Source: Legionella sp.
GTDB lineage: Bacteria; Pseudomonadota; Gammaproteobacteria; Legionellales; Legionellaceae
Length of the DNA stretch: 37,926 nucleotides
NCBI GenBank assembly: GCA_027437055.1
Contig: DAIAOV010000002.1
Span: forward strand, 33,129-71,054
Direction: 5' to 3'
The position numbers were made by a program, and so were the translations under genes. Below the pieces are notes generated by a model. It worked only from the letters and a program-made list of their open reading frames with translations. It was not told where the DNA came from and did no database searches. Positions 1 through 8,135 of the stretch are shown here, one piece after another (positions within the stretch are counted from its first letter, which is position 1; each line of letters opens with the position of its first letter).

Positions 1-34
1 ATAATTAATTAAATACTTATTTCAGGATGAAGTT

Positions 35-265
35 ATGAGCGATAAATTAGAAAAGATTATTGAAAACTTGCTACCGTTTGTCATTGTAGGAGTAGCTATC
101 GCGTTGTTTATAGGCTTACTGTTCATGTTTTTTTACATTGCAGTATGGGGCTTAGTGATAGGTGGTGTGCTCTGGCTAGCAACTTTAGTGAAACAATACC
201 TATTTCCTAGTAATACCCCTAAAAAAGAAGAGGGTAGAGTAATTGAACATGATAATAAAAAATAA
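35..265 (+). CDS. small two-helix inner membrane protein, unknown function
   Basis: A 76-residue protein that I do not recognise as a named family. Residues about 12-36 and 37-53 form hydrophobic segments, predicting two closely spaced membrane helices, followed by a charged, lysine- and glutamate-rich tail that is probably cytoplasmic. A purine-rich stretch (aggatgaag) sits just before the ATG. The stop codon overlaps the mutM start (TAATG), so the two genes are very likely translationally coupled in one transcript. The coupling does not itself imply a role in DNA repair. Confidence 0.7.
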   Translation: MSDKLEKIIENLLPFVIVGVAIALFIGLLFMFFYIAVWGLVIGGVLWLATLVKQYLFPSNTPKKEEGRVIEHDNKK

Positions 266-1089
266 TGCCTGAATTACCCGAAGTTGAAACGACCAAACAA
301 GGAATTAAAATCCATCTGGAAGGTCAAATAATTAAAGATGTGAAAGTCCGTAATCACCAACTGAGATTACCCGTTCATCATAACATTGATGAATTATGCA
401 TTGGGAAAAAAATAACCGCCATTACTCGTAGAGCAAAATACCTCCTGCTCCATCTTTCCAAAGGATATATTCTTATCCATCTAGGGATGTCCGGACATTT
501 ACGCATTGTACCGGATGACATGAAGCCAGAAAAACATGACCATATCGATTTGCTGGTAGCCAATGGGTTAACGTTAAGGTATTGTGATCCCAGAAGATTC
601 GGTCTATTTTTATATATAGAAGAAAATCCTCACTTACATCCCTTACTTATTGATTTAGGACCTGAACCACTTTCAGAAGACTTTACTGGCGATTACCTGT
701 ATCAAAGAATGAGAAACAAGAGTCAGCCGATTAAGTCACTGATTATGAATAATAAAATCGTAGTAGGTGTTGGTAATATATATGCAACCGAAAGCCTTTT
801 TCTATCGAGTATTCATCCTCTAACTCCCGCCCGTAAAATAACTGAGATTGCAGCCCTCTCTCTAACTTTGCAAATCAAACAAGTACTAAAATCGGCTATA
901 GATGTCGGAGGAACCACCCTTCGCGATTTTTATACCTCCGAAGGGAAACCAGGCTATTTCAGCCAATCTTTAAAAGTTTATGGCCGCAAAAAGCAACAGT
1001 GCTTTTGCTGCAAACAACGTATTCAGTCGATAGTGATCGCGGGTCGCCATTCTGCCTTTTGTCCTCAATGTCAGCCATTAATAACTTAA
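265..1089 (+). CDS. mutM: formamidopyrimidine-DNA glycosylase (Fpg/MutM)
   Basis: Bifunctional base-excision repair enzyme that removes 8-oxoguanine and formamidopyrimidines and nicks the abasic site. The N-terminus reads MPELPEVET: after Met removal Pro is the Schiff-base nucleophile, followed by the catalytic Glu. Lys58 in RRAKYLL matches the conserved beta-hairpin lysine, and VGVGNIYATE is the helix-two-turn-helix signature. The C-terminal zinc finger is complete (Cys246, Cys249, Cys266, Cys269), with Arg261 between the cysteine pairs. At 274 residues it has normal family length. The start overlaps the stop of the preceding small membrane protein gene. Confidence 0.97.
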   Translation: MPELPEVETTKQGIKIHLEGQIIKDVKVRNHQLRLPVHHNIDELCIGKKITAITRRAKYLLLHLSKGYILIHLGMSGHLRIVPDDMKPEKHDHIDLLVANGLTLRYCDPRRFGLFLYIEENPHLHPLLIDLGPEPLSEDFTGDYLYQRMRNKSQPIKSLIMNNKIVVGVGNIYATESLFLSSIHPLTPARKITEIAALSLTLQIKQVLKSAIDVGGTTLRDFYTSEGKPGYFSQSLKVYGRKKQQCFCCKQRIQSIVIAGRHSAFCPQCQPLIT

Positions 1090-1187
1090 AAAGACCTTTT
1101 ATCTTGAGAATCTACTACACTAAATTATCTAGGCAATCGAAAAGACTTGGGGTAAAATTATTACCATTAAACGAGAAACGTTAACAA

Positions 1188-1925
1188 ATGAAAATAAGCC
1201 GCATTCGCACCTTTGGGATCATTTCTGCATTATGTTTTTATACAACAATGGTCTCTCTCCGTTCTGTATGCAAATACTTTTTTAGCACTCCAACTAGACC
1301 ATGGGTAGATAAAACCATTCATCACTGGGTCGATCAATTATTAAATACAGTGCAAGTACATTATACCGTTGTTAATCCACATAACGTACAGCCACAACCT
1401 GGTCAAGCTACTATTTTAATGTGTAACCATTCCAGTGCTTATGATATTCCTCTTGGATTCAAAGCTTTTCCTAACCATTCTATACGAATGCTTGCAAAGA
1501 AAGAATTATCCAGAATCCCTGTATTTGGCAAAGGAATGGCCGCAGCCGAATTTCCTTTTATAGATAGAAAAAATAGATATCAAGCGATTAAAGATCTCGA
1601 ATATGTGCGCCAATTAATGGAAAGCGGTATTCTCATTTGGATTGCTCCAGAGGGCACTCGCTCCAAAGATGGAAAATTAGCCCCATTTAAAAAGGGTTCC
1701 TTTATTACTGCCATACAAGCCAACGCAACTATTATTCCTATAGGAATTAGAGGCGCATTTAATATTCTTCCAGCACGATCCTTCAGAATTAATTTAAACC
1801 AAAATGCTGAAATTCACATAGGTGAACCCATACAAGCTTCTCAATTTACTCTTGAAAATAAGGAAGCACTTATTGAGCAAACATACCAAAGCATAAAAAA
1901 ACTAATTGCTGAAGATAAATCTTAG
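1188..1925 (+). CDS. plsC: 1-acyl-sn-glycerol-3-phosphate acyltransferase (PlsC family)
   Basis: Acyltransferase that makes phosphatidic acid from lysophosphatidic acid at the inner membrane. An N-terminal hydrophobic segment (about residues 8-27) anchors it. The NHSSAYD box gives the catalytic HX4D motif (His81, Asp86), and PEGTRSKDGK near residue 154 is the glycerol-phosphate binding motif. Length (245 aa) is typical. It lies 98 bases after mutM and ends 8 bases from the convergent ggt stop, with no clear terminator between them. Several LPLAT paralogues usually exist in one genome, so the exact acyl substrate is inferred. Confidence 0.9.
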   Translation: MKISRIRTFGIISALCFYTTMVSLRSVCKYFFSTPTRPWVDKTIHHWVDQLLNTVQVHYTVVNPHNVQPQPGQATILMCNHSSAYDIPLGFKAFPNHSIRMLAKKELSRIPVFGKGMAAAEFPFIDRKNRYQAIKDLEYVRQLMESGILIWIAPEGTRSKDGKLAPFKKGSFITAIQANATIIPIGIRGAFNILPARSFRINLNQNAEIHIGEPIQASQFTLENKEALIEQTYQSIKKLIAEDKS

Positions 1926-1933
1926 TAGTTCTC

Positions 1934-3682
1934 TTAATATTTAACCCCATAACCACCTGAATTAGAAACTACTTTCGCCGCTAAACCGATATTTCTTGGA
2001 TCTGAAGTTGCTGTTAATACATTGCTTTCTTTATCCCATGTAATGGCCTGCATATCCCCATAATTCTGTGCTAAAGGCATTAATTGGTACCCCATAGCCT
2101 TCAACCCTTCTTGGATAACAGGTGGAAAGGTGTCTGGCTCAAATTGAATAACATCGGGTAAATATTGATGATGAAAACGCATGGAGGAAACCATACTAAT
2201 CGCCCCATACGAATCATAAAATACTAATGAGGCAAGCAAAACCATTGTAGGAATACGACTACCACCTGGAGTCCCCAAAATGGCAACTCGTCCAGGTAAC
2301 TCTAGAAAAGTAGGCGTCATGCTGGATAAAGGTCTCTTGTTAGGAGCAATTGCATTTTTATCACTACCTACTATGCCAAACACATTTTGTTCCCCAACCT
2401 TAGAGGAAAAATCATCCATTTCATCATTTAGCAATACCCCCGTGCCTTCCGCAATAACGCCAGATCCGAATATAAAATTCACTGTCGTCGTTGCAGAAAC
2501 GCGATTACCTTCAGCGTCAATAATCGAATAATGCGTGGTACTTGTATTGTTGGAAGTTGCTGATGAGCCTTGTAAAACCTTACTGTCTAACGCTTTCTCT
2601 GGATTAATAAAAGTACTCAATTGTTTTGCATTTTCAGCAGAAGTTAGGTGTTCTATGGGAATAGTTACAAAATCTGGATCTGCTAAAAATTGATCTCGTT
2701 GCCAATAAGCTAAACGCATAACCTCTACGACATAATGAACCCATTTCAACTTAGAAAATGAAGACACAGGATAATTAGCTAATATATTAAGCATAGTCAA
2801 TAACCCCACCCCTCCAGCAGAAGGAGGAGGAGCAGTAATAATTAACATATTGTGATAAGCACCAACTAGAGGTTCTCTAAGCTTAATTTTATAATTTGCC
2901 AAATCATCTAGAGTCCAAGCACCTCCTGCAGCATTGACTCCTTGTACCAAACGTTTAGCTACATCTCCAGTATAAAATCCTTGTTCCCCTTTCTCGGCAA
3001 TCAAACTCAAAGTATGAGCTAAATCGGTTTGAACAAGACGTTCACCAAGCTCATAAGGTTGGTTATTTTTTAAAAAAATTGCTGCCGTAATAGGGTATTT
3101 TCTTAATACCTCTAATCTATCTTCCATTGAAGAGAAATATCTGAATTGATGGTCTACCAAAAAACCTTCTTCCGCTATTTTAATTGCAGGCGCTAGAGAT
3201 TGAGAAAGGGGTAAACGCCCATATTTTTTGGCAATATAAACTAAAGCAGCAGGTTGTCCTGGAATGGCAGCAGCTAGACCTCCATTTAATGATAATTCGG
3301 GGATAACTTTCCCATCACTACCTAAATACATATCTCTTTTTGCCGCTTTGGGGGCTGTTTCTCGCCCATCTACGAATATATTTTTATGTTCTTGCTCTAC
3401 GTGTAATAACCAAAACCCACCACCGCCTAGCCCTGAGTGATAAGGAGCTACTACAGCTAAAGTAGCAGCAACTGCTACTGCAGCATCAAAGGCATTGCCA
3501 CCCTGATTTAAAATTTCTAAACCCGCATTGGTTGCCAGTGGATGAGCACTGGCGATGGCATATCCGGGCGGGTGAGCATGATAAGATTGAGAATACACAG
3601 ATGTGGCTAAAAACGATACAAAAATTAAGCCCCAGAACTTAATAGTATTTAACAATTTAAATGATTCATGTTTAGGCTTCAT
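1934..3682 (-). CDS. ggt: gamma-glutamyltranspeptidase precursor
   Basis: Periplasmic N-terminal-nucleophile hydrolase that cleaves the gamma-glutamyl bond of glutathione and related compounds. I chose the ATG at 3682 because it is followed by a basic stretch and a hydrophobic signal peptide (about residues 14-31, ending near VYSQS); upstream starts would lie further inside coaD. The precursor self-cleaves before Thr382 in STTHYSIID, giving large and small subunits. SSMTPTF and GTPGGSR are the substrate-binding loops of the small subunit. At 582 residues it is of normal size. The start lies 11 bases inside the end of coaD, so translational coupling is likely. Confidence 0.93.
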   Translation of the reverse strand: MKPKHESFKLLNTIKFWGLIFVSFLATSVYSQSYHAHPPGYAIASAHPLATNAGLEILNQGGNAFDAAVAVAATLAVVAPYHSGLGGGGFWLLHVEQEHKNIFVDGRETAPKAAKRDMYLGSDGKVIPELSLNGGLAAAIPGQPAALVYIAKKYGRLPLSQSLAPAIKIAEEGFLVDHQFRYFSSMEDRLEVLRKYPITAAIFLKNNQPYELGERLVQTDLAHTLSLIAEKGEQGFYTGDVAKRLVQGVNAAGGAWTLDDLANYKIKLREPLVGAYHNMLIITAPPPSAGGVGLLTMLNILANYPVSSFSKLKWVHYVVEVMRLAYWQRDQFLADPDFVTIPIEHLTSAENAKQLSTFINPEKALDSKVLQGSSATSNNTSTTHYSIIDAEGNRVSATTTVNFIFGSGVIAEGTGVLLNDEMDDFSSKVGEQNVFGIVGSDKNAIAPNKRPLSSMTPTFLELPGRVAILGTPGGSRIPTMVLLASLVFYDSYGAISMVSSMRFHHQYLPDVIQFEPDTFPPVIQEGLKAMGYQLMPLAQNYGDMQAITWDKESNVLTATSDPRNIGLAAKVVSNSGGYGVKY

Positions 3683-4157
3683 CTTGTCTTTTTTGTAACT
3701 CCCTGACAACGCAAGCAGGAACAAATTGAGAAATATCCCCCTTAAAAGAAGCCACTTCTCGTACCAAGGTCGAAGAAATAAACATTAAATTTTCTGATGG
3801 AGTCAAAAATAATGTTTCTACTTGTTTCGACAATTTTCTGTTCATGCCCGCTAATTGAAATTCATATTCAAAATCCGATACAGCCCTTAAACCACGTAAA
3901 ATTATTCCCGCATTTTGTTCCAAAACAAAATCAATTAATAAACTTTCAAAACCCAGCACCTGTACCCCAGGGATATCACTCACAACTTCTTCTAAAAGTT
4001 GGATTCTTGTTTCTAAAGACAAGTAGGGACGTTTGGCTTTATTGTCAGCGACAGCCACAATAAGCTCAGGGAAAATTTTAGCCCCGCGTCTAATAATATC
4101 CACATGTCCATTTGTCACGGGATCGAAAGTTCCGGGATATATTGCTTTTTGTTTCAT
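3672..4157 (-). CDS. coaD: phosphopantetheine adenylyltransferase
   Basis: Penultimate step of coenzyme A synthesis: transfers AMP from ATP to 4'-phosphopantetheine. The start at 4157 gives [18 protein letters not shown], the canonical N-terminus with the nucleotidyltransferase T/HxGH motif; a longer frame upstream adds residues not expected in the family. The C-terminal ISSTLVRE motif that contacts phosphates is present. The 161-residue length is exactly typical. Divergent from lolB across 81 bases and overlapping ggt by 11 bases. panB and panC, earlier steps of the same pathway, lie elsewhere in this window. Confidence 0.95.
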   Translation of the reverse strand: MKQKAIYPGTFDPVTNGHVDIIRRGAKIFPELIVAVADNKAKRPYLSLETRIQLLEEVVSDIPGVQVLGFESLLIDFVLEQNAGIILRGLRAVSDFEYEFQLAGMNRKLSKQVETLFLTPSENLMFISSTLVREVASFKGDISQFVPACVVRELQKRQDEA

Positions 4158-4238
4158 ATTTTTTAACACCAATTGCATATGAAAGCAGTCTAGCGTATTG
4201 TTAATTGAAAAACTACAGTAATGGAATTGAGGTGAGCA

Positions 4239-4844
4239 ATGAATGCAACAAAACACTTAAGTCTCTTATCCTTTTGTTTATTAACAGCCTGCGCCCCCCC
4301 TCTCCAACAATCGACGGAGGTACTTCCTACAAATAAAGTAATTCCACTGGAAAAGCGCAAAGCTGAAACAGCAACTATCTCATCTTGGGAAATTCAAGGA
4401 GCAATGGCTGCAAAAAATAAGGCAAAAGGCTGGTCAGCCACCATGAATTGGGTTCAGCACGGACCAAGTTCTTATCAAATACGCTTAATGGGGCCATTGG
4501 GTGGCGGTGCTGTGGTTATTAATAAAAAAGGTAGTGCCATCACTTTTAAAGATGGAAATAAATCAGCTACCTCTACTAACGCCGATGAATTACTCTTTAA
4601 ACAGACTGGAATTAGACTACCAGTAAACAATCTTTATTATTGGGTCAGAGGACTGCCAGCACCCGGGGGTGTTCAGGCAGAACAGCACGATCAATACAAT
4701 CATCTGGTACAGTTAAAACAAAGCGGTTATACCGTCAGTTTCGCCAAATTTACTTCAGTTAAAGGAATAGACCTGCCAAGCATGATTCGTTTAGATGGTA
4801 ATGGGGTTATGGTAAAAGTAATAATCAAAAATTGGATTGTCTAA
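4239..4844 (+). CDS. lolB: outer membrane lipoprotein receptor LolB
   Basis: LolB receives lipoproteins from the periplasmic carrier LolA and inserts them into the inner leaflet of the outer membrane. The N-terminus is a lipoprotein signal ending in LLTAC, with Cys18 as the lipidated residue. The mature part has the LolA/LolB half-barrel pattern, including SWEIQGAMA and [12 protein letters not shown], which are recognisable LolB signatures. A GAGGTG-like ribosome binding site precedes the ATG. In many gammaproteobacteria ispE and prs follow lolB; here ispE is absent and only a gap and tRNA-Gln separate it from prs. Confidence 0.9.
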   Translation: MNATKHLSLLSFCLLTACAPPLQQSTEVLPTNKVIPLEKRKAETATISSWEIQGAMAAKNKAKGWSATMNWVQHGPSSYQIRLMGPLGGGAVVINKKGSAITFKDGNKSATSTNADELLFKQTGIRLPVNNLYYWVRGLPAPGGVQAEQHDQYNHLVQLKQSGYTVSFAKFTSVKGIDLPSMIRLDGNGVMVKVIIKNWIV

Positions 4845-4874
4845 CAATTCAAATTGGATATTGAATTATGTTAA

Positions 4875-4907
4875 GTCCATAATAAAGTGATGAAATTTAT
4901 TGTGGAC
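4875..4907 (+). terminator. hairpin downstream of lolB, probable terminator
   Basis: GTCCATAATAAA pairs with TTTATTGTGGAC (12 bp, one G-U) around a 9-base loop, starting about 30 bases after the lolB stop. The sequence that follows is AT-rich but lacks a clean T run, so termination is inferred rather than certain. Confidence 0.5.
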
Positions 4908-5053
4908 CTCATTATCAAATTTTAAAATTTAATAATTTAATAATTTATTTGCGTTCTAACGTTGACATCGTCACAAATCCACTGCAAAATACGCAGCACA
5001 TCGCAGGGATGAAGATTTTTAGCTTAAGGACAAATTAAAAATTTACAACTTAT

Positions 5054-5128
5054 AGGGGTGTCGCCAAGCGGTAAGGCACAGGGTTTTGATCCCTGCATAC
5101 CTAGGTTCGAATCCTAGCACCCCTGCCA
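5054..5128 (+). tRNA. tRNA-Gln (anticodon TTG), CCA encoded
   Basis: The acceptor stem AGGGGTG pairs with CACCCCT, followed by discriminator G and an encoded CCA. The D arm has the GCCAAGCGGTAAGGC pattern typical of tRNA-Gln. The anticodon stem CAGGG/CCCTG encloses the loop TTTTGAT, placing anticodon TTG at 5086-5088. The T arm contains GGTTCGAATCC. It sits between lolB and prs, a placement shared with other gammaproteobacteria. Confidence 0.97.
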
Positions 5129-5151
5129 TTTTCTTGTTGGTTCAAGTAAAC

Positions 5152-5225
5152 AGACGGCAGAAGATACCCTGGAAGGATGCGTTCCTCGTATCGCTCAAAT
5201 AATAATAATATCTTTCTGGCTGTCT
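5152..5225 (+). promoter_or_regulatory. structured RNA region between tRNA-Gln and prs
   Basis: AGACGGCAGAAGATA (5152-5166) pairs with TATCTTTCTGGCTGTCT (5209-5225) with two small bulges, and an inner GGAA/TTCC hairpin lies in the loop. There is no T run, so it is not an ordinary intrinsic terminator. It could be a processing signal at the tRNA 3' side or an RNA leader of prs. I see no match to known PRPP or purine riboswitch cores. Confidence 0.45.
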
Positions 5226-5276
5226 TCTGCTATGTGTTTAAGTTAGTTGATTAACCTAATCTAAGGCTTTTTACAC

Positions 5277-6224
5277 ATGTCCACAATGATGATTTTTACC
5301 GGGAATGCTAACCCTGAATTAGCACTAAAGATTTCTTCTCATTTACAAATACCTATTGGTCAAGCTACTGTAGGCACCTTCAGTGATGGTGAAACTATGG
5401 TTGAAATATTAGAGAATGTCCGTGGAAAAGACGTTTTCGTATTACAATCAACTTGTGCCCCAGCAAACAATAACTTAATGGAACTGCTCATAATGGCTGA
5501 TGCATTAAGAAGATCTTCAGCTGGCCGCATCACTGCTGTTGTTCCCTATTTTGGTTATGCGCGCCAAGACCGCAGAGTTCGTTCTGCACGCGTTCCAATT
5601 ACCGCTAAAGTTGTCGCTGACATGATGGCCTCAGTTGGAATATGTCGTGTACTTACAGTTGATTTGCATGCCGACCAAATCCAGGGCTTTTTCTATATGC
5701 CTGTTGATAACGTTTATTCAACCCCTATCCTTCTTGATGATATAGTCAGGCAAAAATTAAGTGACATTATGGTTGTATCTCCTGATGTTGGCGGTGTGGT
5801 GAGAGCCAGAGCAATGGCCAAAAGACTGGATGATGCAGAGCTATCAATAATTGATAAACGTCGTAGTGGTCCTAATAAATCGGAAGTAATGCATATCATT
5901 GGTGAGCCAGCTGGTAAAAATTGCATTATTGTTGATGACATTGTAGATACAGCAGGAACTCTATGCTCAGCGGCTCACGAGTTAAAGAGAAATGGGGCAA
6001 AAAGCGTAAGAGCCTATATTACTCACCCAGTACTCTCTGGCCCAGCCGTACATAATATTAAACATTCAGGACTTGATGAGGTGGTTATTACTGATACTAT
6101 TCCCTTATCAGACGAAGGTCGAAATTGTGATAAAATTCGCGTCGTTAGTCTTGCCGATATGTTAGCTCAGGCAATCAAACGAGTTAATGTTGAGGAATCT
6201 GTTAGCTCTATGTTTGCAGAATAA
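5277..6224 (+). CDS. prs: ribose-phosphate pyrophosphokinase (PRPP synthetase)
   Basis: Makes 5-phosphoribosyl-1-pyrophosphate from ribose-5-phosphate and ATP, feeding purine, pyrimidine, NAD, histidine and tryptophan synthesis. The metal-binding segment [12 protein letters not shown], the catalytic loop region [12 protein letters not shown] and the PRPP-binding loop [12 protein letters not shown] are all present. 315 residues is the standard class I length. The start follows a 148-base leader after tRNA-Gln that can fold. Downstream lies a small hairpin and then a MITE-like repeat rather than the rplY/pth genes often found after prs. Confidence 0.97.
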   Translation: MSTMMIFTGNANPELALKISSHLQIPIGQATVGTFSDGETMVEILENVRGKDVFVLQSTCAPANNNLMELLIMADALRRSSAGRITAVVPYFGYARQDRRVRSARVPITAKVVADMMASVGICRVLTVDLHADQIQGFFYMPVDNVYSTPILLDDIVRQKLSDIMVVSPDVGGVVRARAMAKRLDDAELSIIDKRRSGPNKSEVMHIIGEPAGKNCIIVDDIVDTAGTLCSAAHELKRNGAKSVRAYITHPVLSGPAVHNIKHSGLDEVVITDTIPLSDEGRNCDKIRVVSLADMLAQAIKRVNVEESVSSMFAE

Positions 6225-6242
6225 ATATCAAACCTCTTGTAT

Positions 6243-6268
6243 AGCCCGTATTAATTGATATGGGCTAG
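6243..6268 (+). terminator. hairpin after prs
   Basis: AGCCCGTAT and ATATGGGCT form a stem of about 9 bp with one G-U around a short AT loop, about 20 bases after the prs stop. No T run follows, so this is either a weak terminator or a 3'-end stabilising structure. Confidence 0.4.
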
Positions 6269-6282
6269 TCAAACTGTCCACA

Positions 6283-6394
6283 CAATGGTATCAACTTAAG
6301 GAATTTACGGTAATAGGTAGGTTGGGTTACACTGCGCTAACCGACCTACTCTTCTTTTTCGACAGAGAATACAATGCCTAAGTTGACACCATTG
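6283..6394. mobile_element. MITE-like element with terminal and internal inverted repeats
   Basis: Left end CAATGGTATCAACTTAAGG (6283-6301) is repeated inverted at the right end CCTAAGTTGACACCATTG (6377-6394), with one substitution and one indel. Inside, GTAGGTTGGGTTA (6317-6329) pairs with TAACCGACCTAC (6338-6349). The 112-base unit carries no gene. The right-end motif recurs near 9917 and 13199, which supports a dispersed non-autonomous element. Confidence 0.65.
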
Positions 6395-6408
6395 CGTGAA
6401 CGGTTATG

Positions 6409-7167
6409 TTACAATTTTTTTTGTGCAAAAATCGTCATAGCCTTCACTAAATAAGCTGGCAGATCAGGATGATAAGCATTATAAAAATTTTTGAAATCAG
6501 GGTGCTCTAGATATATGGCCCCAAGACCAATATAGCTTTCTTTGGTGGGAGTCCAGAATTGTTTAACCCAGCAATAATGTTTTTGAATTAAATCTTGCAC
6601 CTCAGGATCACTAGGTTTCAATTGCTTTTTTATAGACTGAACCAGTGCTTCATTAACGACCTGACACTCCTGTTGATGTTGCTCCCAATTACTTTTTTTC
6701 CAATGACTAACCTTACTCCAGCTTTCATTAATTTCTTTTTGGGTTAAAACTCCTTTATCTAAAAGAAACTGCTCGTGTTCCTGTTGTTTTTTAAAATCAA
6801 AGCCATCATACATTTCTATATCCTTCATGATTAAATTACCTTTTAAGTGCTCTATTGTTTTATCAATTGTCTTGATCAAGGCAGCTGTTTTCTCAAGACT
6901 ACTAATAAGAACTATCTTATGGTTTTGTAATGCTTCTATTTTGTTAAACTCATCACATCCCATAATCCGTTGAATGTCACCTAAAGAAAAACCTAATTCA
7001 CGAAAAAATAAAATCTGCTGTAGTAACAGTAGCTGTTCTTCCTGATAATAACGATAATTGTTATCGCCATAATATGCTGGCTTTAACAAAGCTATCTCAT
7101 CATAAAAACGAAGAGTCCTAGGACTAACGCCCGATAATTTCGCTAATTTTTTCACTGTATACAACAT
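6409..7167 (-). CDS. MerR-family regulator with TipAS-like effector domain
   Basis: Transcription regulator of the MerR/TipA type. The N-terminus (MLYTVKKLAKLSGVSPRTLR) is the winged-helix recognition region, followed by RFYDE and YRYYQ, hallmarks of MerR proteins, then a dimerisation coiled coil (about residues 75-115). Residues about 120-250 resemble the TipAS/antibiotic-recognition domain. I chose the ATG at 7167 because AGAGGAA lies just upstream and the MerR domain starts there; a longer start adds nine unconserved residues. The promoter just upstream has the 19-base spacer used by MerR regulators, suggesting autoregulation. The ligand is unknown. Confidence 0.85.
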   Translation of the reverse strand: MLYTVKKLAKLSGVSPRTLRFYDEIALLKPAYYGDNNYRYYQEEQLLLLQQILFFRELGFSLGDIQRIMGCDEFNKIEALQNHKIVLISSLEKTAALIKTIDKTIEHLKGNLIMKDIEMYDGFDFKKQQEHEQFLLDKGVLTQKEINESWSKVSHWKKSNWEQHQQECQVVNEALVQSIKKQLKPSDPEVQDLIQKHYCWVKQFWTPTKESYIGLGAIYLEHPDFKNFYNAYHPDLPAYLVKAMTIFAQKKL

Positions 7168-7194
7168 AATGAATTCCTCTAAGTGACGACACAC

Positions 7195-7225
7195 ACAATA
7201 AAGGATGACGTGGCGTTAAGGTCAA
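7195..7225 (-). promoter_or_regulatory. MerR-type promoter of the TipA-like regulator
   Basis: On the minus strand, TTGACC (7225-7220) and TATTGT (7200-7195) are separated by exactly 19 bases. An over-long spacer is the diagnostic feature of promoters activated by MerR-family regulators. The spacer carries a partial dyad around ACG-CCA-CGT. A transcript would begin about 20 bases before the ATG at 7167. Confidence 0.55.
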
Positions 7226-7333
7226 GATTTTTAAACAGTAAACATGTCCTAATTTTCATATAAGAACATGATTCACAACAAGCACTATAAAGTTGACTGC
7301 CGTGAATCATTTTATTGTAAGATTTATGACTTT

Positions 7334-7585
7334 TTAATGATACAAGGACGTTGTATTTTGTTGTTTATCCATTTCAAGGACAGCCTGAACGTCTACACTG
7401 TCAGCATCGTGTTGTCTACTGCCAAACGTTGTAAGTTTGCTGCTACCTGGTTTTGATGTTTTTTCCAAGGCAATGTATTTCCTCAGCTCGTCATTGAGCG
7501 CTGCTTCTGAATCCAATATCCTCCGTTCTTCTTCGGTAGGCAAAAAAGCGATATCTACTGCACCGGATTGCAGTGGGGCTTTAGG
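7334..7585 (-). pseudogene. possible gene remnant (C-terminal fragment), unknown family
   Basis: An open frame of about 80 codons runs on the minus strand from a TGA near 7588 to a TAA at 7334. The translation is hydrophilic, with a helical acidic segment (PTEEERRILDSEAALNDEL) and a serine/lysine-rich tail. There is no ATG near the beginning and no ribosome binding site before the only TTG at 7543. It lies just downstream of the fis terminator. It may be the tail of a lost gene; chance is not excluded. Confidence 0.25.
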
Positions 7586-7606
7586 GGTTATTCAAAATAA
7601 CTTTAT

Positions 7607-7635
7607 AAAAAAAGGGAGCTTTGCTCCCTTTTTTT
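7607..7635 (-). terminator. rho-independent terminator of fis
   Basis: GGGAGC-TTT-GCTCCC (7614-7628) is flanked by seven A on one side and seven T on the other, so it works as an intrinsic terminator on either strand. It lies about 20 bases beyond the fis stop. Confidence 0.9.
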
Positions 7636-7655
7636 AATTTTTTATGAATGATTTA

Positions 7656-7937
7656 TTATTCACGTGTACCAACGTATTTGTCATCAAAATAACGTCTTAA
7701 TTTGGTTCTTAAAGTTCCACGACTAATTCCCAGCATAATAGCTGCACGAGACTGATTATACTTGCAGTGCTCCATTACTGCACGAAATAGAGGCGTCTCT
7801 ATTTCTTCAAGTACAAACTGGTATAAGTCAACAGGATCAGTTCCCTTAAGCTCTGAAAAATATTTTTGTACTGAAAGGGTTACGCTTTCGGCTAGTGATG
7901 CTGTGGTATCGCTGGCATCATTACTGATTGTTGTCAT
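7656..7937 (-). CDS. fis: Fis-family nucleoid DNA-binding protein
   Basis: Small nucleoid-associated regulator that bends DNA. The C-terminal half carries the Fis helix-turn-helix: NQSRAAIMLGISRGTLRTKL (about residues 61-80) matches the conserved recognition region. The N-terminal part (about residues 18-50) supplies the dimerisation helices. 93 residues is normal. The start has a strong GGAGGAG site (7947-7953) nine bases upstream. A promoter with a perfect palindrome between -35 and -10 lies directly upstream, and a strong terminator follows the gene, so it is probably monocistronic. Legionella genomes carry several Fis paralogues; which one this is cannot be settled here. Confidence 0.93.
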   Translation of the reverse strand: MTTISNDASDTTASLAESVTLSVQKYFSELKGTDPVDLYQFVLEEIETPLFRAVMEHCKYNQSRAAIMLGISRGTLRTKLRRYFDDKYVGTRE

Positions 7938-7966
7938 TATTATTAGCTCCTCCTTTTAAAAGCGGT

Positions 7967-7995
7967 ATATTACCGAATTGAGCAATTCGAGACAA
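7967..7995 (-). promoter_or_regulatory. fis promoter with palindromic operator
   Basis: On the minus strand, TTGTCT (7995-7990) and TAATAT (7972-7967) are 17 bases apart. The spacer contains CGAATTG-CT-CAATTCG (7974-7989), a perfect 7-bp dyad positioned to block RNA polymerase. Its G/C ends and A/T core loosely resemble a Fis site, so autorepression is plausible. Confidence 0.6.
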
Positions 7996-8086
7996 GGGTA
8001 GAACAGAAAAAACTATATTAAAATTCAATATATACCATTTACTCTTAACTTGATACTCAATAAAAAGTCCTTTCTTAACAACGAAT

Positions 8087-8117
8087 TGGAGTTAGCTGCG
8101 ATAAGCAGCTTACTCCA
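8087..8117 (-). terminator. strong hairpin after the YdgA-like gene
   Basis: TGGAGTTAGCTGC and GCAGCTTACTCCA pair over 13 positions with one T-T mismatch around the loop GATAA. It begins about 20 bases after the stop of the upstream minus-strand gene. The minus strand continues with a T-rich stretch, supporting a terminator role. Confidence 0.65.
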
Positions 8118-8135
8118 TTTAATACAACAAGAAAA

